A stretch of DNA of 64,000 nt from the NCBI RefSeq assembly GCF_000622385.1, contig NZ_JASD01000001.1, positions 1-64,000 on the forward strand, given 5' to 3'. How positions within the stretch are numbered: the first letter of the stretch is position 1; each line of letters starts with the position of its first letter. The notes beneath the pieces were generated by a model, which did no database searches, was not told the origin of the DNA, and saw only the letters and a list, made by a program, of their open reading frames with translations. Below are positions 24,798-33,866 of the stretch, one piece after another. Source of the stretch: Sulfitobacter noctilucicola. Lineage in GTDB: Bacteria; Pseudomonadota; Alphaproteobacteria; Rhodobacterales; Rhodobacteraceae. A program made the position numbers and the translations under genes.

Positions 24798-25652
24798 CTA
24801 GAAAGCGTCTCCGCTGATCTCAACACCCGGTGCATGCAGACCCTTTGCTGACTGTGTAAAAATCTCGCACCCATCTGCGGTGACACCGATGGAATGCTCG
24901 AACTGGGCAGACAGGGATTTATCACGGGTAACCGCCGTCCAATCGTCTGCCAGCATCTTCACTTCGCCAGTACCCAGATTGATCATCGGCTCGACCGTAA
25001 AGATCATACCTTCGCGTAATTCCGCACCATCCCCCGCCTTGCCGAAATTCAGGATATTCGGGGAATCGTGGAAAACCTGTCCGATACCATGACCGCAAAA
25101 ATCGCGGACAACCGAACATCGTTCGGACTGCGCAAACGACTGGATCGCGTGTCCGATATCACCCAGGTGCGCGCCGGGTCGGACGGCCCTTATCCCCTGC
25201 ATCATCGCCTCGTGCGCGATCTTAATCAGCCGCTCTGCCGCGCGCTTCGGTTTTCCAACGACGTACATGCGGCTTGAATCTCCGTACCAGCCATCGCAGA
25301 TCAAGGTCACATCAACATTGACGATATCCCCCTCCCGCAGCTTCTTTTCATTCGGAAAGCCGTGGCAGACGACATGATTGACCGAGGTGCAGCAGGCGTA
25401 TTTGTACCCCTGATAGCCAAGCGTCGCTGGTGTCGCATTATGTGCGGCGGCAAAATCCAACACGTAGGTGTTGATCTCCGCAAGCGGTACATTGGCGCGG
25501 ATCAGATCGGCCACTCCGTCCAGACAGGCAGCGGTCAAAGAACCTGCGCGGCGCATCCCTTCAAAGGCATCAGGCCCATAAAGCTTGATACTCGCGGATC
25601 TGCGCGCGTTCTTCGCGGCAGGCGCAAGCGGAACGTTGATATAGCTGTTCAT
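24798..25652 (-). CDS. map: Methionine aminopeptidase, type I
   Basis: 284 residues from ATG 25652. The longer open frame to 25952 runs over the ParD-like gene and is not used. All five metal ligands are present: two Asp in DVTLICDGWYGDSS, His in GHGIGQVFHDSPN, Glu in FTVEPMINLG and Glu in QFEHSIGV. It removes the initiator methionine from new proteins. The N-terminal extension before the catalytic domain is about 25 residues. Such genes are usually chromosomal and essential, so a copy on a Rep_3 replicon is probably a second paralogue. Confidence 0.93.
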   Translation of the reverse strand: MNSYINVPLAPAAKNARRSASIKLYGPDAFEGMRRAGSLTAACLDGVADLIRANVPLAEINTYVLDFAAAHNATPATLGYQGYKYACCTSVNHVVCHGFPNEKKLREGDIVNVDVTLICDGWYGDSSRMYVVGKPKRAAERLIKIAHEAMMQGIRAVRPGAHLGDIGHAIQSFAQSERCSVVRDFCGHGIGQVFHDSPNILNFGKAGDGAELREGMIFTVEPMINLGTGEVKMLADDWTAVTRDKSLSAQFEHSIGVTADGCEIFTQSAKGLHAPGVEISGDAF

Positions 25653-25688
25653 TTGCCACCCTAATTCTTTACTGCGACGGATTGTGTG

Positions 25689-25716
25689 ATATACGAATCG
25701 TGTATGTTTCGTATAT
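25689..25716. promoter_or_regulatory. Inverted repeat upstream of the ParD-like gene
   Basis: ATATACGAA (25689-25697) and TTCGTATAT (25708-25716) are perfect complements separated by 10 bp. The right arm covers a TATATT that could be the -10 box of the ParD-like gene. The site is 22 bp before its ATG, in the place expected for an autorepressing antitoxin. It also lies 37 bp upstream of map, so it could affect both. Confidence 0.65.
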
Positions 25717-25737
25717 TCACCTTGAGGAAGCGCATCA

Positions 25738-25944
25738 ATGGGCATCGTAAAAATTGGCGACGGGCTGCACGAAGATATCCGCAAGGCCAGCACTGTGATG
25801 TGCCGGTCTATCAATGCGCAGGCTGAGTTCTGGATAAAGGTTGGCATGCTTGCTGAAACAAACCCGAACATGACGTTCAACCAGATTGTCGCCCGGGAGC
25901 TTAAGGGAGCCGATGTGACCCTACCGGATGTTGCGGCAGAATAA
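25738..25944 (+). CDS. ParD-like antitoxin without adjacent toxin
   Basis: 68 residues with GAGGAAG upstream. The sequence MGIVKIGDGLHEDIRKASTV followed by CRSINAQAEFWIKVGMLAE is typical of the ParD_like antitoxin family (PF11903), which has a ribbon-helix-helix-type start. No RelE/ParE toxin follows; the next gene is a convergent exporter. It may act alone as a small regulator. An inverted repeat upstream suggests self-control. Confidence 0.8.
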   Translation: MGIVKIGDGLHEDIRKASTVMCRSINAQAEFWIKVGMLAETNPNMTFNQIVARELKGADVTLPDVAAE

Positions 25945-25973
25945 GCAGCCATCGAAGTGGATCTTGCTTGAAC

Positions 25974-26564
25974 TCACCCTGACGCCAGCAGCGCCACACA
26001 GACCACTAAGAGCAGCGACACAGCCATTCCGATGTTGATCACCTGCTGGGTACGTTGGCTGAGGTTCATGCGGCGCACGCGGGCACCGGCCGCGAGCCAG
26101 ATCAGGTGCACCGGCACCCATATCAGATTGAAGAGCACCAGCTTCGCGACCACTTCAAGCAAAGGCGAGTGCGGAAGAAACGCAAACCCAGAAAAGAGCG
26201 TTGTCGCGACGACATAGGCTTTGGGATTGATGAACTGTAAAGCCAGCCCGTTGCGAAACCCGAGCGGAGCCTCGGCGGGCGCAAATCCGATCTTGGATCC
26301 CGCACTCGCGATACGACAGGCGAGGTAAACCAAGTAGGCCACCGAGGCAAAAAGCAGAACGGTCCGCAATGAGGGTACGGCAAAAACCACGGCGGCCAAA
26401 CCGGACACCACCATCATCATCGTGATGAACCCGCCCAGACAAAGCCCCGCCACAAAGCGAAACCCTGCACGAAACCCGAAGGCCGCACCAATCCCGGCAG
26501 TGGTCAACACGCCGGGCCCGGGCGTGATTAGCAAAAAGAAAACGGCGATGACAAACTCAATCAT
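25974..26564 (-). CDS. LysE/RhtB-family exporter
   Basis: 196 residues with six hydrophobic segments. The LLITPGPGVL motif in the first helix and the GFRNGLALQFINPKAY loop are hallmarks of LysE-type exporters. The family exports amino acids and related small metabolites. It is 17 bp behind the 2-hydroxyacid dehydrogenase and is probably the last gene of the sugar-acid operon; it could export an end product or analogue. Confidence 0.88.
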   Translation of the reverse strand: MIEFVIAVFFLLITPGPGVLTTAGIGAAFGFRAGFRFVAGLCLGGFITMMMVVSGLAAVVFAVPSLRTVLLFASVAYLVYLACRIASAGSKIGFAPAEAPLGFRNGLALQFINPKAYVVATTLFSGFAFLPHSPLLEVVAKLVLFNLIWVPVHLIWLAAGARVRRMNLSQRTQQVINIGMAVSLLLVVCVALLASG

Positions 26565-26581
26565 CCGCCATTACGCCGGTT

Positions 26582-27505
26582 CTAAAGATGCGCACATTCA
26601 GGCACAGCACTGATCACAGTGCCGTCCTTGAGGTGCTGCAAAAGATTATCGACTGTCAGTGCCCCCATGGCGCTGCGTGTCTCGACAGTGGCGCTTCCCA
26701 CATGCGGCAGCAGGACGGTGTTTGGCAACGCGCGCAAGGCTTCCGGCACCTGTGGCTCGTTCTCAAAGACATCCAGTCCGGCCCAGCCCAGCTTGCCCGT
26801 CTCCAGCGCTTCGATCAGTGCTTGTTCATCGACAACAGAGCCACGGCTGACGTTGATCAGGGTACCCTTAGACCCAAGTGCTTCCATGACTTCGGCATTG
26901 ACGATCTGGTGCGTGCCCGGCCCGCCCGGCGTAATACAAATCAGCACATCGCTGTCATGCGCCATCTCGGTGAGGTTTTCGTAATATCTGTACGCAACAT
27001 CTTTGCGGTTGCGCGCATGGTAGAGCACTTTCGTATTCCACGGTGCAAGCTTTTCGGCAATCGCCTGGCCGATCCGGCCCAGCCCAACGATACCGACCGT
27101 TTGATTGTCTACACTGCGGGTCAGAGCCGCATTGCCCCCCGTTTCCCACGCACCCGATCGTACGTAAGCGTCATCGCGTAGCACCTCACGGTAACACGCC
27201 AGCAACAACAATATGGCCGTGGTCGCAACCTCTTCGTTCAGTACGTTGGGAGTATGCGTCACAATGATGCCGCGCCGCGCGGCTTCGTCCGCATCAACGG
27301 CATCATAGCCAACACCGTACCCGCTGATCACCTTGAGGTTCGGAAGCCGCGCCATCAGATCGGGGTCAATGCCTGCATGTCCATTGGTCACGACATGGGT
27401 GATCTTCTCCGGCTCGAAATCATCCAGCTGTCGGATGGTAAACGCTGCGGCCAGCCGCGTGCGCATCTCTTCGGTGATGCCGCCAATTTGCAATAGATCA
27501 GGCAT
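26582..27505 (-). CDS. D-isomer-specific 2-hydroxyacid dehydrogenase (sugar-acid operon)
   Basis: 307 residues. ATG 27505 overlaps the end of the FAH gene by 8 bp; an upstream extension to 27535 is unlikely. It has NAD-binding GLGRIGQAIAEKL, the arginine in NVSRGSVVDE, the acid in DVFENEPQVPE and the histidine in LPHVGSAT. It reduces a 2-oxoacid such as glyoxylate or hydroxypyruvate. In this operon it may recycle the small acid released by the FAH-family hydrolase. Confidence 0.9.
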   Translation of the reverse strand: MPDLLQIGGITEEMRTRLAAAFTIRQLDDFEPEKITHVVTNGHAGIDPDLMARLPNLKVISGYGVGYDAVDADEAARRGIIVTHTPNVLNEEVATTAILLLLACYREVLRDDAYVRSGAWETGGNAALTRSVDNQTVGIVGLGRIGQAIAEKLAPWNTKVLYHARNRKDVAYRYYENLTEMAHDSDVLICITPGGPGTHQIVNAEVMEALGSKGTLINVSRGSVVDEQALIEALETGKLGWAGLDVFENEPQVPEALRALPNTVLLPHVGSATVETRSAMGALTVDNLLQHLKDGTVISAVPECAHL

Positions 27506-28346
27506 CGATATCCACCCTTTGCCGCTGATGCCCAAGGCCTTCTATCGTCAGATCCATAACATCCCCCTTCTTGAGAAACACAGGTTCCGGTTTCATCCCC
27601 AGCGCCACACCCGGCGGCGTACCCGTAGTTATCACATCCCCCGGATGCAGCGTGAACAGCGTGCTGAGATGCGCAATAATCTGCGCGACCGTGAATATCA
27701 TGGTCGAGGTATTGCCCGTCTGCCGCCGCTCCCCATTCACATCAAGCGCCATATCAAGGTTCTGCGGATCACCCACTTCGTCGCGCGTCACCAGCCATGG
27801 ACCCGTCGGACCGAAAGTGTCGCAGGATTTCCCCTTGGTCCACTGCCCCGTCAGGTTGTTCTGGAAATGCCGCTCCGATACATCATTGACGATGCAATAG
27901 CCCGCCACGTGATCCAAGGCCTCCGCTTCAGCGACATACTTCGCCGTCTTACCAATCACGACACCCAGCTCGATCTCCCAATCGGTATGGGTCGATCCGC
28001 GCGGCATGACGACATCGTCATAGGCACCAACAATCGCTGAATTGGCCTTAAAGAACAAAATCGGATGTTCGGGAATGGCGGCCCCTGTTTCCGCCGCATG
28101 ATCGGAATAGTTCAGACCGATGCACAGGAACTTGCCGATGTTACCAACACAAGCGCCGATGCGCTGCTCACCCTCGACAATCGGCAGCTCGGACGGGCCC
28201 AACGCCCGCAACCTGTCCAATGTGGCGTCGTCCAGCACATCCCCTGTGATATCATCCACATGGCCGGACAGATCACGCAACAATCCTGCATTATCCAGCA
28301 GCCCCGGCTTCTCGGCCCCATGCTCACCGTATCGCAATAGTTTCAT
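27498..28346 (-). CDS. Fumarylacetoacetate-hydrolase-family enzyme (2,4-diketo-3-deoxy-aldonate hydrolase candidate)
   Basis: 282 residues. The metal site DWEIELGVVIGK (two Glu) and the downstream ND in CIVNDVSERHFQ are present, as is GDVITTGTPPGVALG. FAH-fold enzymes split C-C bonds of diketo acids with Mg. Placed after a KDF-dehydrogenase-like SDR and an IlvD/Edd dehydratase, it fits the hydrolase of the non-phosphorylated L-fucose/L-rhamnose route, giving pyruvate plus lactate, or glycolate if the substrate is a pentonate. GAGGGG precedes the start. Confidence 0.85.
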   Translation of the reverse strand: MKLLRYGEHGAEKPGLLDNAGLLRDLSGHVDDITGDVLDDATLDRLRALGPSELPIVEGEQRIGACVGNIGKFLCIGLNYSDHAAETGAAIPEHPILFFKANSAIVGAYDDVVMPRGSTHTDWEIELGVVIGKTAKYVAEAEALDHVAGYCIVNDVSERHFQNNLTGQWTKGKSCDTFGPTGPWLVTRDEVGDPQNLDMALDVNGERRQTGNTSTMIFTVAQIIAHLSTLFTLHPGDVITTGTPPGVALGMKPEPVFLKKGDVMDLTIEGLGHQRQRVDIDA

Positions 28347-28364
28347 AGCCTTATCCCCTCAAGA

Positions 28365-30161
28365 TCAGTGATTGTCGCGCGGCTCAAACTTACGCGCAAT
28401 ATCACGGTACTGGTCGGCCCCCTCAAGGGTCATGCCGTGATCCAGACGCCCGACTTTCTCGCGGAATATCTCCTGCCACGGCGTCTGGCTGGCAGGCATA
28501 TCATAGCCGCCGTTCGCCAGCAGTTTTGCAGCGCGGTCATTCAGCTCTTCCAGCGGCACCAACATGTCCACCGTCCCTTTGCCCAAATCGACGCGCACGG
28601 CATCGCCAGTCTGCAACAAGGCCAGCCCGCCACCATCCGCCGCTTCGGGAGAGGCATTCAGGATCGACGGAGAACCAGAGGTCCCGGACTGCCGCCCGTC
28701 ACCAATACACGGCAATGCCTCAACGCCCTGTTTAATTAGGTAGGACGGGGGACGCATGTTCACGACCTCCGCAGCACCGGGGTATCCCTTGGGCCCTGCC
28801 CCACGCATGAATAAAATGCACTTTGCATCGATATTTTCAGCCGGATCATCAATGCGGTGATGGAAATCCTCTGGTCCGTCAAAAACGACCGCCCGACCTT
28901 CGAACGCATCAGGATCATCAGGATTGGAGAGATACGTTTGCCGGAACGCAGGCGAGATCACAGAGGTCTTCATAATCGCGCTGTCGAACAGGTTGCCGGT
29001 AAGGTTCAGGAACCCCGCCTGTTCTTTCATAGGGTCACTCGCAGGTTTGATAACGTCCCTGTTCTTGGATCGCAAAGCCTCGCAATTCTCGGCCATCGTT
29101 TTGCCATTGGCGGTGATGGCCTGCGGATGTGGCAGCAATCCACCTGCAATCAGCTCACCGACAACGGCAGGTACACCACCCGCCTGCTGATAATCCTCGC
29201 CCAGATACTTGCCGGCCGGCTGCATGTTCACCAGCAGCGGCACATCATGCCCGTGCTTTTGCCAGTCGTTGTTATCCAGCGGCACATCCAGATGCCGCGC
29301 GATCGCATTAAGGTGGATCGGCGCGTTCGTAGAACCGCCAATCGCCGAGTTGATCACGATGGCATTCTCGAAGGCTTCACGTGTCATCACATCAGACGGA
29401 CGCATATCTTCCCAGACCATTTCAACGATCCGTTTACCGGTCTCGTAGCTGATCTGTCCGCGTTCGCGGTAGGGCGCAGGGATCGCGGCCGACCCGGGCA
29501 GTTGCATGCCCAAAGCCTCGGCCAGCGAATTCATCGTGGTGGCCGTGCCCATGGTGTTGCAATAGCCGACCGAAGGCGCAGAGGCGGCAGCAATTTCCAT
29601 GAATTCATCCGTATCTATATCACCCGCCGCAAGCTGTTCACGTGCCTTCCAGATCACCGTGCCAGACCCTGCCCGCTCGCCTTTCCACCAACCGTTCAGC
29701 ATTGGTCCAACGCTCAGCGCAATCGCAGGAATGTTCACCGTCGCCGCCGCCATCAAAAGTGCAGGCGTGGTTTTATCACAGCCGATGTTCAACACCACAC
29801 CATCAAGCGGATAGCCGAAAAGCGTCTCTACCAAGGACAAATATGCAAGGTTCCGGTCCAACGAAGCAGTTGGCCGTTTGCCCGTTTCCTGAATGGGATG
29901 CACCGGAACTTCGATGCACGTACCGCCTGCCGCGATAATTCCGTCGCGCACGCGTTTTGTCAGCTCGATGTGGTGTCTGTTACAGGGCGAAAGGTCACTT
30001 CCCGTCTGCGCAATTGCGATTATCGGCTTGCCCGATTGCAGCTCTTCGCGCGTCAGCCCGTAGTTCAGATACCGTTCCAGATATAACGCGGTCATCTCTA
30101 GGTTATCGGGGTTCATGAACCATTTGCGCGACCGCAAATCGTCTTTGGTGATCTTTGTCAT
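28365..30161 (-). CDS. IlvD/Edd-family aldonate dehydratase
   Basis: 598 residues. Three Fe-S cysteines appear in the expected places: SDLSPCNRH near residue 60, [10 protein letters not shown] near 128 and [15 protein letters not shown] near 200, the last followed by the family's LPGSA. Sequences such as [15 protein letters not shown] and [13 protein letters not shown] resemble sugar-acid dehydratases (L-arabinonate, D-xylonate, L-fuconate) more than IlvD. It removes water from a sugar acid to give a 2-keto-3-deoxy acid. The start overlaps the SDR stop (ATGA). Confidence 0.9.
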   Translation of the reverse strand: MTKITKDDLRSRKWFMNPDNLEMTALYLERYLNYGLTREELQSGKPIIAIAQTGSDLSPCNRHHIELTKRVRDGIIAAGGTCIEVPVHPIQETGKRPTASLDRNLAYLSLVETLFGYPLDGVVLNIGCDKTTPALLMAAATVNIPAIALSVGPMLNGWWKGERAGSGTVIWKAREQLAAGDIDTDEFMEIAAASAPSVGYCNTMGTATTMNSLAEALGMQLPGSAAIPAPYRERGQISYETGKRIVEMVWEDMRPSDVMTREAFENAIVINSAIGGSTNAPIHLNAIARHLDVPLDNNDWQKHGHDVPLLVNMQPAGKYLGEDYQQAGGVPAVVGELIAGGLLPHPQAITANGKTMAENCEALRSKNRDVIKPASDPMKEQAGFLNLTGNLFDSAIMKTSVISPAFRQTYLSNPDDPDAFEGRAVVFDGPEDFHHRIDDPAENIDAKCILFMRGAGPKGYPGAAEVVNMRPPSYLIKQGVEALPCIGDGRQSGTSGSPSILNASPEAADGGGLALLQTGDAVRVDLGKGTVDMLVPLEELNDRAAKLLANGGYDMPASQTPWQEIFREKVGRLDHGMTLEGADQYRDIARKFEPRDNH

Positions 30162-30919
30162 TGGCCTGACCAGCCTCCGTCTATGATATGGGCATGCCCG
30201 GTGGTAAAGGCACTCTCGTCGCTGGCTAGGTAGATAACCAACGCTGCTATTTCTTCGGCGCGCGCGACACGCCCCATGGGCTGCCGCGACACAAATTGTT
30301 CCATTGCCCTGTCGTAACTGCCCAACTCTTCGCCAAGTGCTGTTACACGGTCATGCCAACTGGGGCTTTCGACCGTGCCGGGGCAGATGCAGTTGCAGCG
30401 GATGCCGTCCTTGATGAAATCCACAGCGACCGATTTGGTCAATCCGACCACCGCCGCTTTGGTCATGCCATAAACAAACCGGTTCGGCGCGCCGATGACC
30501 GACCCTGCGGCAGACGACATATTGATGATAGATCCAGTGCCGCGTGCCACCATCCCGGGCAGTGCGGCCTGGATCGTGCGCATCATGGATTTCACATTCA
30601 GGTCCAAGGCAAATTCTATCTCTTCGTCTTTTGCGTCCAGAACGCTGCCGTGATGCACAAATCCGGCGCAATTGAAAAGAACTTCAGGGGTTGCGCGCGC
30701 CACGCCGTCTTTCACGCTTTGGCCGTCACAAACATCCAGTTCGAACACCTCGATACCGCTATGGCCCTCGTCCCGCAGCGTCGCCAGCGCTTTGCTGTTC
30801 ACATCACTCGCAAATACGCGGGCCCCTTCTTTCGCGAGCGCAATCGCACTTGCGCGCCCGATGCCCTGCCCTGCGGCGGTCACAAGCGCGCGCTTTCCTT
30901 CAAGCCTTTGGCCTACCAC
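30158..30919 (-). CDS. SDR dehydrogenase, 2-keto-3-deoxy-L-fuconate-dehydrogenase-like
   Basis: 253 residues from GTG 30919, which has AGAAGG 8 nt upstream; the first ATG (30943) has no such site. Motifs are TAAGQGIG (NAD binding), NCAG, catalytic Ser in NMSSAAGS, and YGMTK for the Tyr/Lys pair. The [18 protein letters not shown] start resembles KDF dehydrogenases. It would oxidise the C4 hydroxyl of the 2-keto-3-deoxy acid to a diketo acid, the substrate of the FAH enzyme. It is the first gene of the leftward operon. Confidence 0.85.
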   Translation of the reverse strand: MVGQRLEGKRALVTAAGQGIGRASAIALAKEGARVFASDVNSKALATLRDEGHSGIEVFELDVCDGQSVKDGVARATPEVLFNCAGFVHHGSVLDAKDEEIEFALDLNVKSMMRTIQAALPGMVARGTGSIINMSSAAGSVIGAPNRFVYGMTKAAVVGLTKSVAVDFIKDGIRCNCICPGTVESPSWHDRVTALGEELGSYDRAMEQFVSRQPMGRVARAEEIAALVIYLASDESAFTTGHAHIIDGGWSGQ

Positions 30920-31022
30920 GTTAAAATCCTTCTCCCCCCGCACAAACGCTAAAATCCCTGCTTGTATGATGCCACAGATCTCATCCCATGACGTGACACC
31001 AGACCCTTTGACGAATGCGGTC

Positions 31023-31038
31023 TGTTAGCGCTTAAACA
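31023..31038. promoter_or_regulatory. AGCGCT-centred near-palindrome between divergent sugar-acid genes
   Basis: TGTTAGCGCTTAAACA has a symmetric core AGCGCT and flanks that nearly mirror each other (TGTT and AACA, with two extra bases on the right). It resembles LacI-family operators such as TGTTAGCGCTAACA. It lies between the leftward SDR operon and denD. No LacI gene is visible nearby, so the regulator would be elsewhere. Confidence 0.35.
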
Positions 31039-31168
31039 GTAGCGTAAGTCAGGGGCCGCGATTTGACCATATGCTCCCTGCCCCGCTTTTAAAAAGGACG
31101 GCTTGGCACATGCGCCCGCCAGCGCCTATCGTGGTGACAGCAAATGATACTCAGGCGGAGCGGCTGAC

Positions 31169-32134
31169 ATGACGAAAATACTTATTTTGGGCGGTGGCGG
31201 GATGATCGGCCAGAAACTGGCACGCCGGATTGTCGACCATGACATCTTCCCGGCCGCCGATGTAACTTTGTTTGACCGCGCCTTCCCCCCCGCTGGCGTG
31301 CCTGCGAAAACCGTCGTCGGTGATATATCCGATCCCGCCACTGCCCGCATGCTTGCTGCCGAAAGGCCCGATGTCGTCTTCCACCTTGCTGCCGTAGTAT
31401 CCGGTCAGGCCGAGACCGAATTTGAACTAGGCTGGAACGTCAATATGATGGCGATATGGCACCTTCTCAGCGCTTTGCGCAGCGAACATCTGGCGTCAGG
31501 AAGCAGCTACCGTCCGCGCCTTGTCTTTACATCCTCCATCGCCGTCTTCGGCGGCCCCTACCCCGACAAGATCGGCGATGATTTCCTGTCCGCCCCGCAA
31601 ACCAGTTATGGCGCGCAAAAGGCAGCCTGTGAAATGATGGTCGGAGATTTCAGCCGCAAAGGTTTCATTGACGGTCTGTCTCTGCGCCTCCCCACAATCT
31701 GCGTACGCCCCGGCAAAGCGAACGCCGCCGCGTCTTCGTTCTTCTCAGGCATCATTCGTGAACCATTAAACGGCGTCGAAGCCGTGCTTCCGGTGGCCGA
31801 TACCGTGCGCAACGTCCACGCCAGCCCGCGTGCCGCAGCGCGATTTTTGACCCATGCGGCCAAGTTAGACACTGATCTTCTAGAAGGAAGGCGCGCGCTC
31901 AACCTGCCCGGCTTCAGCTGCACCGTGGCCGAACAAATCGAAGCATTGCGCCGCGTGGCAGGTCAGGACGTCGTCGATCTCGTCAAACATGTTCCCGATC
32001 CCGCCATCATGGCGATCGTCAACACCTGGCCGCAAGACTTCGCCCCCGACCGTGCACTATCGCTCGGCTTTGAGGCCGAAAGCAGCTTCGACGAGATCAT
32101 CCGTGTCTACATAGAAGACGATCTGACAGGCTGA
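31169..32134 (+). CDS. denD: D-erythronate dehydrogenase-like NAD-dependent epimerase/dehydratase family protein
   Basis: 321 residues. The extended-SDR motif GGGGMIGQKLARRI, HLAAVVSGQAETEFELGWNVN, the catalytic YGAQK and SFFSGIIREPLNG follow the DenD pattern. DenD oxidises D-erythronate to 2-oxo-tetronate. The usual partners (kinase OtnK, aldolase OtnC, isomerase OtnI) are not in the window, so the rest of the pathway must lie elsewhere or the substrate differs. It is divergent from the aldonate operon. Confidence 0.85.
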   Translation: MTKILILGGGGMIGQKLARRIVDHDIFPAADVTLFDRAFPPAGVPAKTVVGDISDPATARMLAAERPDVVFHLAAVVSGQAETEFELGWNVNMMAIWHLLSALRSEHLASGSSYRPRLVFTSSIAVFGGPYPDKIGDDFLSAPQTSYGAQKAACEMMVGDFSRKGFIDGLSLRLPTICVRPGKANAAASSFFSGIIREPLNGVEAVLPVADTVRNVHASPRAAARFLTHAAKLDTDLLEGRRALNLPGFSCTVAEQIEALRRVAGQDVVDLVKHVPDPAIMAIVNTWPQDFAPDRALSLGFEAESSFDEIIRVYIEDDLTG

Positions 32135-32172
32135 AGCCCAACCAACCAAGCACGATACTTAGTGCGGCAGGC

Positions 32173-33762
32173 TCAATACCCCATCGCGCAACCGTCTTTG
32201 CGTGGATCAGAGCCTGCAATCAGCACACCGTTCTCGTGGTCAATCTCGATGATTTGCCCGCCACCATGCGGTGACTTGGTAAAGCCAACTTTGTGACCCT
32301 TCGCCGCCAACCCGTCCAGCACATCCTGTCCCAGCGTCGGCTCAATCTCCAACACCTCGTCAGGACGCCAGAACGCGCGTGGACTGTCCAGCGCCTCCTG
32401 CGGATCCATGCCGAAATCGACCATGTTGGTTATCACATGCGCATGGCCCGTCGGCTGGTACTGCCCCCCCATGACGCCAAAGCAATACTTGGGCTTGTCG
32501 CCCTGCATCGCCATCGCGGGAATGATCGTATGCAACGGCCGCTTGCCGCCCTCAATCGTGTTTGGATGTCCCGGCAAAACCCGGAAACCCGCACCACGGT
32601 TCTGCAGGGTAATCCCCGTCTTATCTGTCACAATGCCGGAACCGAACCCCTTGAAAACCGAGTTGATGAGCGACACAGCCATGCCGTCACGATCGACACA
32701 GGACAGATAGATCGTATCGCTTTGGAAATTCGGATCGGCGGATGGCAATTCTGCATTCCGCTTTGACGCATCAATCGTCGCCGCCAACCCTTTGGCCCAC
32801 GCTTTATCAATCAACGCCTGCACATCGGCACCCATGGTCGCCGGATCGCCCACATGCGCATCCCGAATGGCGTAACCGATACGCGACGCCTCGATCTCCA
32901 GATGGAACCGCTCAACCCCATGCGGATCAAGCGCGGACAAATCGAACAGCTCCAGCATATTCAGGATAATCTGCGCCGTGATGCCAGTGCCATTCGGCGG
33001 CAGCTCTGCCAGATCAATTCCGCGATACGCGGCGCTTACCGGCGTACAGGGATCAGCGCTGTGACCTGCCAGATCTTCCTCGGTCATAACGCCGCCGCGC
33101 GCACGCAACTCTGCCACGATATCGGCCGCAACCGCGCCCTCATAGAACCCTTTGGCCCCCTGCGCCGCGATGGTCTTCAACGTGGCCGCAAGCGCAGGCA
33201 GCTTGTGAATGCTTCCCATCTTGGGCGCCGTCCCACCAACCAGATAATGCTGGCCCCCTGCCCCCTGAGCAGTCAGTTTGGGTACACATTCCGTCCAATC
33301 GCTCCAGACACGGGGATAAACGACAAAACCATGCTCCGCTGCGGCAATCGCAGGCTGCAAGGCTTCTTCCATGCCAATGGTACCATGGGATGCCAACAGG
33401 CTTTCCCAACACTTCACAACACCCGGAACCGTTACTGCATGCGGGCTGGCATCATCCATCTCGGACCAGCCCTGACCCATCAGCATTTCGGTCGACAACG
33501 CCGCCGCCGCACGCCCCGAGGAGTTCAAACCATAAAGCGCCTGTCCCGGCTTTGAGATCAGCGCGAAACCATCCCCGCCGATTGCTGTCATCGCCGGCTC
33601 GACCACCGCAAGAACCGCCGCCGCAGTCACGCCTGCATCTACCGCATTACCGCCCCGCTTGAGCACATCAAGACCGGCTTGTGTCGCCAGAGGGTGCGAC
33701 GTGGCCAATGCACCGTTTGCAGCATAAATCGGAGAGCGTTTGGGGTCGTGAAAGTCGCGCAT
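32173..33762 (-). CDS. Gamma-glutamyltransferase family protein
   Basis: 529 residues, Ntn-hydrolase precursor. The self-cleavage threonine is in FQSDTIYLSCVDRDG near residue 350, splitting large and small subunits. GGNAVDAGVTAAAVLAVVEP at the N-terminus and GGKRPLHTIIPAM in the small subunit are family motifs. No signal peptide is seen, unlike E. coli Ggt, so it may be cytoplasmic and closer to the YwrD/cephalosporin-acylase-like branch. It transfers or hydrolyses gamma-glutamyl groups. It is on the same strand as the nitroreductase, 104 bp behind it. Confidence 0.9.
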   Translation of the reverse strand: MRDFHDPKRSPIYAANGALATSHPLATQAGLDVLKRGGNAVDAGVTAAAVLAVVEPAMTAIGGDGFALISKPGQALYGLNSSGRAAAALSTEMLMGQGWSEMDDASPHAVTVPGVVKCWESLLASHGTIGMEEALQPAIAAAEHGFVVYPRVWSDWTECVPKLTAQGAGGQHYLVGGTAPKMGSIHKLPALAATLKTIAAQGAKGFYEGAVAADIVAELRARGGVMTEEDLAGHSADPCTPVSAAYRGIDLAELPPNGTGITAQIILNMLELFDLSALDPHGVERFHLEIEASRIGYAIRDAHVGDPATMGADVQALIDKAWAKGLAATIDASKRNAELPSADPNFQSDTIYLSCVDRDGMAVSLINSVFKGFGSGIVTDKTGITLQNRGAGFRVLPGHPNTIEGGKRPLHTIIPAMAMQGDKPKYCFGVMGGQYQPTGHAHVITNMVDFGMDPQEALDSPRAFWRPDEVLEIEPTLGQDVLDGLAAKGHKVGFTKSPHGGGQIIEIDHENGVLIAGSDPRKDGCAMGY

Positions 33763-33866
33763 GATAGGATGTCCTTTTATTTTAAGGTCAAACTAGCCTG
33801 TCTTTCAGACGAAAACAGTAACAGAAAGAAAAAAGGTTCATTTTCTTTTGTATTCAGACACTTAAC

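Noticed and set aside
25653-25952. N-terminal extension of methionine aminopeptidase to 25952
   Set aside because: It would run antisense through the ParD-like gene and its inverted repeat, and the extra 100 residues have no map-like sequence.
28857-30086. 409-codon open frame opposite the IlvD/Edd gene
   Set aside because: It is antisense to a clear dehydratase with three conserved cysteine motifs, and its translation is rich in Arg and His with no recognisable domain.
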